From Darksidea phi (Eukaryota; Ascomycota; Dothideomycetes; Pleosporales; Lentitheciaceae), in NCBI GenBank assembly GCA_030770425.1, contig JASJFT010000017.1, positions 248,001 through 312,000 of the forward strand: a stretch of 64,000 nucleotides of DNA. The letters run 5' to 3'. The position numbers were made by a program, and so were the translations under genes. The notes under the pieces are model-generated. The model saw nothing but the letters and a program-made list of their open reading frames with translations, made no database searches and was not told where the DNA came from. This document shows positions 31,831 through 43,620 of this stretch, piece after piece; the first letter of the stretch is position 1; every line of letters starts with the position of its first letter.

Positions 31831-34800
31831 CTACTCCCAAGCCATACCTGCCATTTTCAGCTTCCTATCCTGAAGCGAACGCATTTCCTGTTGGATGTTA
31901 GTAAGTGACTTTTAGTAATGTGGCATTATGCGTACCTGTTCAACTGTTCGATTGACAACGTATCGGGTCACCTGAACTCTTTGTTCTTGACCCAGACGTA
32001 GCGCCCGTGCGATAGCCTGGTTCTCTACACTCGGATTCCACTGAGGCTCAACGATGAAAACACGGTTTGCTGTTGCGAGATTCAGCCTGATCCGCTGTTA
32101 GCAAAGATCAGCAACGATGTAATATGAGCGATCGACATACCCTACGGCGCCGGTACCAGTCGTCATGATCAGCACGCGCAGTTGAGGATTATGCGCAAAC
32201 TCATCTAATATCTTTTGTCTCTTGGAAGTCGGACACTCCCCGTCAATACGCTGAAAAGTAATTGAGGCACGGTGAAGGTAGACGGAGATGAGATCCAGAG
32301 TGTGGGTCCAGCAGGAGAAGATGATGCTACACGGCTTGCATCAATAAACGTTCACAGGAAAGGGAATGAAAGTGCTCACGAACCTTTTTGAAGACCAGGC
32401 ATCAGTTTGTACATCCATCATCAAGGCTTCCATCTTGGAGGAAACTCCATGTGACCGGAAGTACTTGTCTTCTTCCGATGGATCAGTCGCATTAGTGTTA
32501 TTTGACTGTTGTGTCCATAGATATGAGCATAAAGGACAACCCCGAGTTGAACCGCCCGCAACGTCCGACATGCTTTCCTCGATACATTCGAAACAAAGCA
32601 CATGCCGGCAATTTTCCGTGAAGCGTCGAAACATAGTACCTGCATCGAGAAGTGACATTGTTTGTTTGCAGGCTGAACAGGTCACTTCGCCGTCCCCGCC
32701 CAGCGATGCTTCCATTGCTTCCCTTTCGTCTATTAGATGTAGTTTTCGCCTATTCCAGGAAAATGGTTGCTGGTACGTGCCATGGTTACACAAGATCCGT
32801 AGTTGGAGCTGCACCTGAAACAGGCCAAGTGTACTTTTCTGATCGAAACCTCCAACCTGGTTCTTGGCAGCTCTCATCATCATCTTCTGCGTCTGCTCAT
32901 ATTGCCTTCTTTCCTGGGGTGAGAACTCTATCTTTCGGACTCGGTCTTCTTGGTCTGGTAGGTGAAGCAAATCTTTCGTGCGTCGTAGGCATAACGAGTC
33001 CAGGAGGCGGGTAAAGCGCTCGATGGCCAGGTCACGTCTTTTTCCGCCTTCGTCGAAAGGAGTAGCGATGTATTTTCGAAAGGTTGACGAGCTATTGAAT
33101 GGAATGATACGGATAAAGGCGAACAAGGAGCCGATGTCCTCTAGTCGATTTTGAATCGGTGTCCCTGTAAGACACCATCGCGATTGCGCCTTAAGCTCGG
33201 CCACGGTGCGATATAATACGGTTGACTGTCTCCTAATGATGTGTGCCTCGTCAAGCACAAGTCTATACCATTCGATGTCGTTTAGGAGGTTCCTAGTATT
33301 GGTGAAATCCGAAGCGAGGGTATGGTATGTGGTGATGACAATATCTGCATCACATAGCTTTGCAGTATTGGTTTGCCGGTTTGTGCCATGATACTTGATC
33401 ATTGTCAAAGCATCGCACACCCGGTGGTGAAAATGTCTATCCATCTCCTGAAACCATTCGTTAATCATGAGGTCCGAAGACGCAACTATCAGTGTCGCCC
33501 TCGAGCGGCGGCGTGCTGTGATCCCGTGTAAAGCTGTATGTGGAGCGTCTCTATGCTGTAATGCCCAATAGTGAGCTGCGTCGAGCGTTCGCAGGATCAA
33601 GGCAAGGATACTTAAGGTCTTTCCCATCCCCATCTCATCGGCGAGTATGCCGCCCCCTGTTTCTGGATACACGAGGTGAGATGGTTTGTTGGTGATAATA
33701 TGACGGTAACAAGGCTTTCCTTCAACCTCACCGTGCTTCCAGAGACGGTACTTCTCCGGTATGGGGCCGCTTTCACGCTGTGCCATAAAATCCAGCGCCT
33801 GCTTCTGATGCGGGAGAAGCTTTGTCTTCAAACGGTCATCACCTTCTAAGCCAACCAATGTCTGGTTTCGCGTAAGAGAGGAGTAGATGGTGGAGATAGT
33901 CGTCTTGAATGCTTCGGCCCTCTGGAGTTCGCTTTCTGGCTGCTTCTCGTCATGAGCGTCTGCGGGTTGGTTGATGATCGACGGCTGAAAGTTCACTAAC
34001 TTGAGCATATGAGGGTTGTCGTATGCTATATCTGGACGAATGTAGTCGGGCCGCTGTAAGTAGATCTTGTAGCTGGAGAGCTCTTGTCCTATCCTATGAG
34101 CGGCAGCTCGGGTACCGTAAACATTAACGTTGACGCGAACAATAGCTTCTCCTTTCTTATTGGCTCTACCAATTGTCTCTTGTATCGGCCTTATCGGGGC
34201 AAAGACCTCTAGATCAACATGGTACTGTTGCTCGGCGATGCCTGTAAGGGCCTTCTCCAGCTGAACGTTCACTTCTCCGAGACAGCTCTCATCCGGAAAC
34301 GTGACGATGAATTGCTGCTCGGATTTGGTGACTCCCATCCGGTAATGGCCAGGAACGGGGTAACCTCCACCGTAACTTAACTTTGAGTGCAGATCGGACA
34401 TATCGCCCCGCAACCTCACGGAAGCTCGATAAATCTGAGAACGTATTAGTAAGAACAGCATGTAACGAGCCTTGCGAACATACCATGCCATAACAAATCT
34501 GTTCCTCGTCGATTTCCATTTCTGGGCTTGTTGAAGACGACGTCGTCAGGGGTGTGACATTGTTCGGAGCCCAATGTTCAGCCTGCTCCTGTGAGAAAAA
34601 TAGAGACCCAGTCTCATTGTTGTATCCATCTAAAGGCTGGTCGAGTGCGGCGTGAACACCCCCCGAACCGAACAGCTCAGAGGACGTGTCGTGAAGCACG
34701 GGAGTAACCCTAGCGACTGTTAGCAGCTTCCGGGCCAAGAAGGTGCACGACTTACTCGACAGTAACGCCATACTCGTCCCACCCTTGGAATGGCCGGTGA

Positions 34801-34862
34801 ACTGGATAGTCTTCGTTGTTGTCGTCATCGACCTCGGGGTTCAGCAGCCGTTTGAGAGACAT
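31831..34862 (-). CDS. SNF2-family helicase with inserted RING finger (RAD5/RAD16/HLTF-like)
   Basis: Six exons on the minus strand, 34862-34756, 34709-34484, 34434-32384, 32326-32141, 32086-31936 and 31887-31831, give 925 residues. The ATPase has motif I GGILADEMGMGKT (about 375), motif II VLDEAH (about 506) and motif III LTGTPIQNRL. Next, a RING finger (about 695-750) with C-x2-C, C-x-H-x2-C-x2-C and C-x2-C spacing is inserted before the helicase C-terminal half. There, GTGAVGLNLATANRVFI and QAIARALRLGQEQ give motifs V and VI. This layout is that of RAD5, RAD16 and HLTF, which couple DNA translocation to ubiquitin ligation. The N-terminal 200 residues are not the HIRAN domain of RAD5. It is probably a fungal paralogue rather than RAD5 itself, and stands head to head with the NOD-like gene. 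Confidence 0.88.
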
Positions 34863-35237
34863 CTGGGCTAGACTGCTTAGAGACGACAGTGCCTAGCACC
34901 AATAGCTAGCGGCTTGGCGAAGATCAATCTCCAAGGTGCCGCTAGTCTATCGCAACTCCCGCCGATGCTTGTTGACTCTTTCGCATGAGTGTTGTTACGT
35001 CGAACGAGCGTTTGAACCGCAAGCTCTTGGACGACATTAGCATCGCGTGTGCTCACCGCCTGCGCGCCGTGCCAAGGGGCGACGAGGCTGAGCCCGGGTT
35101 GCGCCACACTTGTGCTCTTCACCGGAATACCGTACGTGTCAGCCTTGGGATCAAGCCCTCCTGCTTTCAAGCAAGAAGCAACCACCACGAGCTTAAGCAC
35201 CCAATCGACAAGACGGTTCCTTCGGGAAGTCAAAGCT
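34863..35237. promoter_or_regulatory. Shared divergent promoter, SNF2-RING helicase / NOD-like receptor
   Basis: 375 bases between divergent start codons. No particular site can be named. The arrangement allows co-regulation of the two genes. Confidence 0.45.
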
Positions 35238-38200
35238 ATGGACGACAACATTTCTGAGAAATTCCTCTCTAGCACCCAGAACAGCCGCGTTTCGACTGGC
35301 ACGTTACCCGAGCCCTTGTCCTCGCAGTCGACGCTGGTGGGAGCGCCGATCCAGCCTGGAAGCGATGCATTTCGAACGGCTGTTTCCCGCTTTCGAGCGC
35401 GGTTGAAGGGCAATGAACTCATCGAATTCAAAAGTACTACTTACGAGCAGTTGTGCCACGAGATAATGCGCATCCAACACGAACAAGAGAGCAACAAGAA
35501 GATGATGAATCTGTCGCGCATTCAGTCATGCCTTGAAGCCATGCACGAGTTCGGCAAAACTATTGAAGTCTTTCTCAACGTCTCGGATGCAGTTGCTTTC
35601 ATATGGGGACCTGTGAAATTTCTTCTACTGGTATGGTCAATGATGCCGTCCCGCTCATACTGCTGACTAGTGCAGACGGCGAGCAATTTTATAGAATCTT
35701 TTGAGACCTTGCTGGACGCCTACGAGCAGATCGGGGAGCAGCTCCCTTTGCTCCAGGAATACCAGGCGTTGTTCCATCACAATCCGCACATGATTCAGGC
35801 GCTCGAGTTGATGTACATCGATATTCTGGGGTTCCACCAGGACGCCATGCGATTTTTTTCGGGGAAACGTAAGTAAAATTCATAAGCAGCTGATTCGGGC
35901 GCTAACGGGGCTTTTCAGTTTGGAGAAGATTTTTTCGGGCCATGTGGAAAGACTTTGGAACTAAATTCGGTGGCATTTTGAAAAGTCTTGCCCGCCACAA
36001 GAGCTTGGTTGAGAGTCGCGCGAGTCTAGCACAGTACCGTACCTATCGAGAGGATATAGCAGATATGCAATCAAAACTGGATGTACTCGTTGAGGAGGAG
36101 CACAACAAGAAGATGAAAGCAGTGAAAGAATGGCTGGCGGTGGGGTCGCAGCCGCAGCAAGATCATGACGCCTATCGTGACATTAGAAAGGAGTTCCCAA
36201 GCACTGGTCGCTGGATTCTGAACCACGAGTCTATCAAGGACTGGATGAATGCCGACAGTCTGCCCACGCCCCTTCTCTGGTTGACTGGCATGCCTGGCGC
36301 TGGTGAGACATACCTGTCGATAAAGAAGTCTTTTAGATCTTGTTAATCAGTCGTAGGTAAAACTATTCTTGCTTCAAACATCATCGACGAATGCAAGCGA
36401 CGGACCGACTTTATAACCAGCTACTTCTACTGTCATTATGAAGGTCAAGGAACCAATACTGCAGTAGGGGTTCTTAAGGGTTTAGTATATCATTTGCTAG
36501 ACCAGTATCCCCAGCTTCTACCACCCTGCTACACGAAGCACTCGACTAGTGGCGAGCCATCTCTCCGATCGTTGTCTTTAGCTAAGCAGCTCTTCGAGAA
36601 CTTCTGCTCAACTGTACCAAAAGTGTTCATTATTGTTGATGGCCTCGACGAATGTGAAGCGTACGAGAGAAAACAACTTTTGGATACCTTTGTGGAGGTC
36701 GTCAACCAATGTGAGGCCGATGATCCGGGGAAGCTGCGCGTTCTCTTCGTCAGTCAAGATTTTGCGGACATACGTAGGGGGTTGGAAAAACTGGTACCGA
36801 GAATAGTTGCCTTGTCTGCAGCAGATAACGAGGGCGACATACAAACGTACGTGCGGGGTTGGGTAGATCGCGTTGCGCGTGTTTATGCTCCGTTTACGCA
36901 GGATATGGCTGAATATCTCCGAAATTTGACAGTGTCAAGAGCCAAAGGTATGTGAAATCTTGAGCGATTATAGCTTTTTGTTGATTTATTTCGCACAGGC
37001 ATGTTTCTATACGCCAAACTCGTAATGGACAACCTATGTCACCAACCGACACGTGGAGATCTACTAGACGCTATTAAGCAAGAAAACTTCCCAGACGGCT
37101 TGAAAGAGGCGTGAGTCATTCCTTTGTGTTGATTGTGCACCAATTTAAGGTGCGTGTAATGCTGCTTTACTTAAGGATTTCTAGGTATGAGAGAATCGTG
37201 AGGCGTATAAAGCGAACCTCACCCGCGCAAGAGTGGCGGAAAGCCGCTAAGCTGCTCGGATGGATGGTGTGCGCAAAGCGACAATTGAATTGGAAAGAAA
37301 TTCAAGTCGCGCTCTCACTCAATCTCGACGATCAGACTGTCGAATATGACGACCGCCGCCTTCGCAAGCATATATACGAAATATGCGGCTCACTCGTCCA
37401 GGTCTCCGGAGATCGCGTCTTCTTGGTGCATAGCACTGCCAAACGGTGAGCCGACTGCTGTTTATTTAGTGGGCGAATGTTCTGACAACGCAGCTACATC
37501 ATTGAATGTACCGAAGACATACATCAGCCATCAGTTGAATGCGAGTTGACCACGCTGTGCCTCCAGTACTTAACATTCGATTGCTTCCAGCCCGATGACA
37601 AAATCGATAAGCAGGTGCTCCGAGAAAAAATGTTGCAGGGCCATTTTGCATTCCAAGATTACGCCGTTGCGAAATGGTCTCATCATGTCAACGCATTCAT
37701 TAACACCGGCAAAGATATCTTGCAGAGAGGCCCGGAGGGATACGAGCATTTGCAAGAGATTTCACATGCAATCGATGAGTTTCTTTGCCGATACAACGAC
37801 GAGAATTTCCACGACTCAATTGTCAATGAATGCCGAGAAAACTGCAAAGTCTTTGAGGGTGAAGATTTTTATGATGATCTTGTAGCGTTGACAAGCCACA
37901 TCTACACATTCCAGAAGAAAGGCTTTGAGGCTAGACATAAGGTTAGCATCAAGAGTCTCGAGACGGTCCTAGAGCGCAACCGAAGGTTGCTCGAGGAACT
38001 TCCGCCAAAACTGAACAGCACAGAGCTTGACATTTTTCGTCAGTTCTACGACGATGAAAGACGGTTCAAATGCACGCAAATCACGTGTATATACTTCTCC
38101 GAGGGCTTCAAAACTGCGAAGATGCGGAAACGTCATGTCGAACTTCATCTACGGCCCTATCGGTGCGAGGTGCCAGATTGCCTTGGGGCTGAAGGCTTTG

Positions 38201-38521
38201 CCAACTCCAAGGATCTCGAGAAGTAAATTCCGCTACCAAGTCCCCTCTCATCTTCTCTACTAATACAATACCAGACACACCCGGTCCTTCCATCCTGAGA
38301 TTAGCGATCTCGCTGAAACCTTCAATGATGTGGTTGCTAAGCGCCCCAAAGCAACATTCACATGTACTATTTGTGGGAAGAGTTTTACGAGGAAGATGAT
38401 CATGCAAGATCATACGAAAAGTCATCTAGGAGTGAGAGACCACGAATGCCGCGAGTGTGGAAAGGCTTTCACGAGAAAGAATGATTTAACTAGGCATGAA
38501 AAGTTGCATGAGCGAAGATGA
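35238..38521 (+). CDS. NOD-like STAND/NACHT NTPase with C-terminal C2H2 zinc fingers
   Basis: Eight exons, 35238-35630, 35676-35868, 35919-36302, 36357-36947, 36999-37110, 37185-37445, 37494-38222 and 38275-38521, give 969 residues with every phase matching. The N-terminal 300 residues are helical and resemble the fungal NLR N-terminal domain I know as DUF7708 (WGPVKFLLLTASN, LPLLQEYQALFHHNPHM). The NACHT domain has the P-loop GMPGAGKT (319-326, split by an intron) and Walker B FIIVDGLDE (about 415-422), with a winged-helix-like region after it. Where ankyrin, WD40 or TPR repeats would be expected there is a helical spacer and four C2H2 fingers (about 834-967). The last two have perfect C-x2-C-x12-H-x3-H spacing and the first two are atypical. 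Such proteins act in non-self recognition and regulated cell death; a role here is inference. Confidence 0.85.
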
Positions 38522-40799
38522 AGAGATGTCGGCTCGCGCTCGCGCTGGAGAGATGCGAAGGATGCACACAAGCTGTGGATGTTACAAGCTGATCGCCGTC
38601 ACACATAGTGGAGAGCTGAGCGCCTACACTCCTCTCTATCAATGCACAATCTCCACTCCAAGCATTCGGAGGCGCTACAGATTGCAACCAAGCCTCTTTT
38701 TCTAAGGTCCAATATAGGACGCCTTAATTAGAACCCTAGCCGGTATGCTAGCGCGTGCTAGCGCCTCGTGTAAGAAGGGAAGCGTAGATGCGGGTATCCT
38801 ATTAGGTCAAAGCCCCCCATTTCTAGCCAATCCTATCCTTACTTCGGCTTCTTACGGGCCTCTTGAAGGATGGAACCCCTCTTAGAGGATGCTTAATTGC
38901 AAATACTAGATTGGTTATCCTCTCTACCATGATTTGCCGCTAGCACAGCGAGTTATGACTGTAGCCGCACAACCCCTTGCCTAGGTGAAAATTGCTGGAA
39001 TGTTAAGTACAGCAGGCCTCGCCTTTTGGAAGACTACTCATACCTCAACTCGTCGGCTCCCCTGAAGATCTTAGGTCGTAGGTTTTGATTGCATTATGGT
39101 GCCTCCCTGCTCGCGAGAACTTGTCCTCTGCGCAAAAATTTGCCTCAAAAAGGCTACCAGCTCTGAATTTCACTGGTTCTCGACGTCAGTTGAATAAAAT
39201 TGGAATAAACTACTGCTGTACTAGTCGCTCTCCGTTAAGTATAGAGTCCTGACCTTGTGGTAGGCAGAAATAGACCTTTTCTCTCAATAGCTATTGCAGT
39301 TCCCTAGTTAGAGATTCACCTCTGTATCTGCTATTGTTTGAGCTCTATTGATGTACAACAGTTTTGCCGGGGGAATTTTAAGTCGCTTACGGTATTTCTT
39401 ATGTGCAAGTGGTTGGCAAAAATACATCCGCGGCCAGCTTTTGAGCCCTTTGTGTCTGCGGCCATCTGATTTCGTCTTTTTTAACTGCTGATGAATTCTA
39501 GCTTTGGTTTTAGATCATGCTCCAATCATCCATCACGGAGTTAATCGGTTGCTCGTAGCCGAGTCTGGGGATGTTGTCGGTCTATTACGAGCCGGCTTGC
39601 CATAAGCATCCAGCTCCGCTGGCGACACCCTTCCATCAACCTCCTTCGCACACCCTTCATCCCACATCTCCAAAATCCCAATTCCACTTAACTTCTGCGC
39701 TCCCTGTTGTTCCAACTTACACATTCCACCATTCTTTTCATATCTCCCTTAATCCAGATACGACCTGGTTTCAGGCCCCCATCCATTGTCGCTTTCACCA
39801 CTATCTCTCCGCTTGCTCCTTGTCTTCTTAGGTTTCCAGTCTCGGAAGCCTCCTTGAGTGTCTCTAGAAACTCGAATGAGAACGAAAGCGACAGGGATGC
39901 AGACTAATTTAGAGAGTCCGATTTCACCAGTGCGTTTAAGGTTTCAGAGGCGAAGCGTAGTGGTTTTCCGTCTATTATTGACATGTTTCCTCGTCGTCGA
40001 CGGTTGGTCTGAACTGCCGGTGTCGTATCGAAAAGGCACCGATCAAACAAACTTTTGGAAAAGAGACTACGAGATCGGCTACATGGGTACCCCACACTTT
40101 TACCTCAGATCCGAAACTACGTTGAGCACAATATTCCCCATATCGGTCCGGAGTCCGCTCGTGCAGAAACCAGCAATTGACACACTGTACCTTTGTGTGT
40201 ATACAAACTATAATTTTTTTTGGATTTGTATAGGAGGGGTCTTTTTGTAAGGTCCGTACGAAATATAGTAGGAATTTGTATATAGTAGAGATACTATACC
40301 TATAGCTTATAAACAATAATTGAGCTATAGAGCTATATATAGTACTAATAATTATAAGGAATATTTATAACTAATAAGGTTCCCGCTTCGGCTACTACCC
40401 CTTCGCTATTCCGCTCCATTTCCCCCCCTCTCCCTTTCTGAGTCGCGCGTTGAGGCTCATGTCGGATGAAGCTAGTTATTATATATAGATATTATGATAG
40501 TACTAGTCTTCAGATATTTATCGGTTATTATTAGAGTACAACCCCCATGATGATATAGGTACGTAATGTAGCGTTTCCTCAGGGGAAAAAAGGGCTTCTA
40601 GGGAAGGAATTAATTATCTCTAAATTTTATTATAGAATTTCCTAACCTTCCCAGGGTAACCTTAGTAACATATACATTGAACTATAGAAAGTGACATGAT
40701 ATCTAGGACTATAATTTTCTTTTCACCCTCTAAAAGCCTTTGCCCTAGACCGGTACTTTTCAGTAAACCTCGCAGTTGACATCTCTCAACTGCTGGAAA
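38522..40799. other. Gene-poor, partly AT-rich region
   Basis: About 2.3 kb with no supportable gene. Near 38740-38770 the octamer gctagcgc occurs twice, two bases apart. The stretch 40200-40370 and much of 40460-40720 is rich in TA/AT steps and full of stops, as expected of transposon sequence decayed by repeat-induced point mutation. Short open frames at 39571-39831 and 39858-40250 show no domain. Confidence 0.55.
40440..40650. repeat. Degenerate dispersed repeat, copy 1
   Basis: Contains a block around 40550-40590 (ATATAGgTACGtAA..AGCgTTT..GGGGAAA) that matches, base for base with C/T and A/G differences, a block around 42815-42850. Both copies follow a GAAGCTA motif and an AT-rich spacer. 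It is an old, mutated copy of an unidentified mobile or repeated element. Confidence 0.5.
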
Positions 40800-42287
40800 A
40801 TGAGGCTCCTTGCCTTCGTGTTAGTATAAGGTCGCCGGCATACATGCATGACCGCAATCACAGCTGAAGCAAGCTAGGTTTGCTGGATGCATTTCCCCTT
40901 CTTATCTTCGCATATAATTCCTTGAACCTGAACGAGTGGGGTTTGCTAACATGTACTTTGGTGTTGACAGGTGGCTTTCTGCTATACCCTCCCTTCTCGC
41001 CTTCTCCTTTGCTCCAAGCTATAAGGAGCCCTCTATCTCCCATGAGGAACACACATCCTCAGCTGATCCCCACAAACGGTGGATGACGCTAATCTTCTCG
41101 GACAAACGCAAAAACACACCTACCGTTTGGCCCCGCTCCAGCCCGAAGAATTACCATTACATCCGCTATTGCTTCGCCACTTCTCCAATGCGCGACGACG
41201 CAAAATGTCTAGTAGATAATGCCATAAGTTTATGGGCCGAAGCCCTTGGTGGTCATGCCAGCGCAAGAACGGATCACTCGCTCATTATCAAAGAAGTCCG
41301 GGATGATAGGATGCAACCCATCTTCTGCTATAAACCAGGAACCATACATGAACCTGAAAGTGTCAATGCCAAGTCTCACAGGGGCGAATGGACCGAAGAT
41401 TTGGACCCTGCTGTCTTGGCGATCTGGATCGTGGAGCAAAGTGAGATCGATCAAGCGACGATTGGATATGTTCCCGAGGCAGAGGACGATACTCCTGGAA
41501 GACATTACCTTCAGATATCGAGAGATACAGTGAGCGAACAGGGCACATCTAGAGTAGCGCACGAGGTCAGTGTGTATTTTATATTCCTAACGTTTGTTTT
41601 GCTAATGTATTGTAGATTGGACATGGTTGGTTTTGAGCTTGTGTCAGAACCGCACCGTTAACTAATGTATAACCAGTACTTGGTATGGGCCATGAGCAAC
41701 AGCGCGAAGACCGTAAGCTAATCCTTTATCAATCAAAACATGCTATTTTGTGCTCATTTGACAAAGGCGACAGTTACGTCCGCTACGATTGCACGCTCGT
41801 CCGAGGTTATGCGAGTGCCCTTAAAAGATTCCGTGTCGATAATCCAAGCATGTCCGAGAACGAGGCGTCTTCCAGCCTTTGCAACAGTCTATCGTCCGCG
41901 AAGAAATACAACGAATTGCTCTCGTCTTTTGTGAAGCACGAATCCGCCCAGGCTAGCCAAGTTTTCGATCTCGAGTCCATCATGCTGTACAACTCCCTTT
42001 ATGGTGCAGAGGATGCATGCGAAAATAATATGGAGAAATGTCCGCTGCTCAAGATTGTAAAAAACGAAAAAGGAGAGGCAGTTGGTTATGCAAAGATCGA
42101 GGAGAATTTGACGCCTTCGAAAGGGGATGTGGCGTATGTGTTGAGGTGGTATGGATATATGGATCCAGAGCCAGGCACGAAACCGGATGTTCCACCCAAG
42201 CCGAGTTCACTCCGTGCGAAGCCGAGTCCACCGCCTCTCCCACCCCGTCCAGGTAGCACTCTGTCCGGGCAGATAAAGAGAGTTTAA
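40800..42287 (+). CDS. Secreted astacin-like (M12A) zinc metalloprotease
   Basis: Four exons, 40800-40819, 40971-41565, 41616-41625 and 41677-42287, give 411 residues. The first exon (MRLLAFV) joins in phase to WLSAIPSLLAFSFA, making a classic signal peptide that neither exon has alone. The catalytic motif HEIGHVLGMGHE (204-215) is the astacin/metzincin zinc site HExxHxxGxxHE, followed by QQRED. A Met-turn SIMLYNS with its Tyr lies near 311. The zinc motif is assembled across two introns flanking a ten-base exon. The Pro-rich tail (about 370-411) may be disordered. It should act outside the cell as an endopeptidase on an unknown substrate. It sits in the repeat-rich accessory zone between the NOD-like gene and the beta-lactamase-like gene. 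Confidence 0.8.
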
Positions 42288-42639
42288 TGAATCCTGGTCT
42301 ATTGAGAATGCGGTTATTTGGGAGTTCTTTCTAGCAACCTTTCGCCAGCTCTCATGTGAAACATGAAACTATACCATTTAGGCCATACAATCTTCGCTTC
42401 CTCATTCGCCACTCGACAAATCAAATCACAACCTTGAGCTACTATGCCTCGCAACACGAACAAGTAAATATTGAAGGTAGAAGGGCTTTTCGCTGTTGCG
42501 GTCGCTAAATACCATAGCTAAGGTAATGCTTTACCAGCGATAGATCACCCCATGGTACAGTTGAACTGCTCGAAACGACGGGCATTGATCCATTAGGCCT
42601 GGCTCGGTACACGAGCGTAGATGGAAGCTCACAACGAGC

Positions 42640-42900
42640 CCATACGGCGCGTGAGGATGGTATTCCTTTAGGGTACATGACCTGTACAAGAGCTCCCTAA
42701 GAGGTAGATTTTCGTACAAATAAATTCAAGTAATCAGTATAGAAGCTATTAGAATAGAAGCTAATAATAACAAGACTATCCTCCGTTATATTATATACTG
42801 TACCCTCTATAATAATATAGTTACGCAACAGAGCTTTTCCTTGGGGAAAGAGGATTAGAACAGGGTTTTATTGATAGAGTTTTCGAGTTAGAATTAAAAA
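42640..42900. repeat. Degenerate dispersed repeat, copy 2
   Basis: Carries both halves of the element: a 5' half (CCTGTACAAGAGC..., then tagaagctattagaatagaa at about 42738-42757) shared with copy 3, and a 3' half (AATATAGTTACGCAA..., about 42815-42850) shared with copy 1. Differences between copies are mostly transitions. Confidence 0.65.
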
Positions 42901-43094
42901 AGTTTTTAAATTATTATATGAATTAAACTGTGTGATATTTGCCTATAGGTTTCGGTCGAGACATACTTAGGCGGTTTAGAGTAATCCATTATCGAGGGTC
43001 GCACGAGAATTCGAGTAATTTATAAACGAGGCCCTGTTGTAGATGAATTACAGAGCTGACATTCTGTAGCTGGCTTCCTATATCGAGACTACTG

Positions 43095-43230
43095 TCCTGC
43101 TTCTCGTCGGTGGTGTTTCCTTTATAGTGTATAACCTGTACAAGAGCCCTCTAAGAAGCGGATTTTGGTTTAGATAAATTCGAGTAGTAATTAATATAGA
43201 AGCTATTAGAATAGAAGCTAATAATGGTGG
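43095..43230. repeat. Degenerate dispersed repeat, copy 3
   Basis: Direct repeat of the 5' half of copy 2: the CCTGTACAAGAGC block, then a TAAATTCgAGTA block, then a long identical stretch beginning tatagaagctattagaatag (43196-43215) that ends in GCTAATAA. It breaks off at a short (GGT)n run at 43227-43239, next to the ankyrin-type relic. Confidence 0.65.
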
Positions 43231-43620
43231 TGGTGGTGGAGCGGGTAATTTTGCCCTTTCGGAATGTCCAGAATAGCAGCTGTCCGCCCAAGATAGCATT
43301 CTCAATCGCTTGATGAACACGTATGCTGACGCTGCTCTCATACCGCGCACCAGGATCGTTCCATGACTCTACCATCTTCACAAGGTATTCTAGGACTACG
43401 ACAGAGCGGCAGCAGCTCGTATCGGTTCTCCGAGGATGACATGCTGGACTTGGGATATCGGCGCTGGTCGCCAGCAGCTTGGTACTGGTAGATATTCAGC
43501 CGAAAGCATAGCATCGCTTCTTTGTTGTCATTGAGGATGCGCTTCACGGCGTCGAGGTTGCCAATAGCAGCTGCTGCGCATACTAGATCATAAGGCCCGA
43601 CTGGGTTCGCCCAGACCGAT
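43231..43620 (-). pseudogene. Relic of an ankyrin-type protein gene
   Basis: On the minus strand, from about 43618, one frame reads VWANPVGPYDLVCAAAAIGN and continues LDAVKRILNDNKEAML. This is the usual look of the first ankyrin-like helices in large fungal ankyrin proteins. Homology-like coding then continues in another frame (LVKMVESWNDPGARY... IENAILGGQLLFWTF), so there is a frameshift or lost splice. The 3' end runs into repeat copy 3, and no start or further repeats remain. I read it as a truncated, frameshifted fragment. The ankyrin assignment rests on one short stretch. Confidence 0.45.

Noticed and set aside
39571..40250. Short plus-strand open frames in the gene-poor region
   Set aside because: Low-complexity Pro/His/Ser-rich or featureless translations with no introns, signal or domain; likely chance openings.
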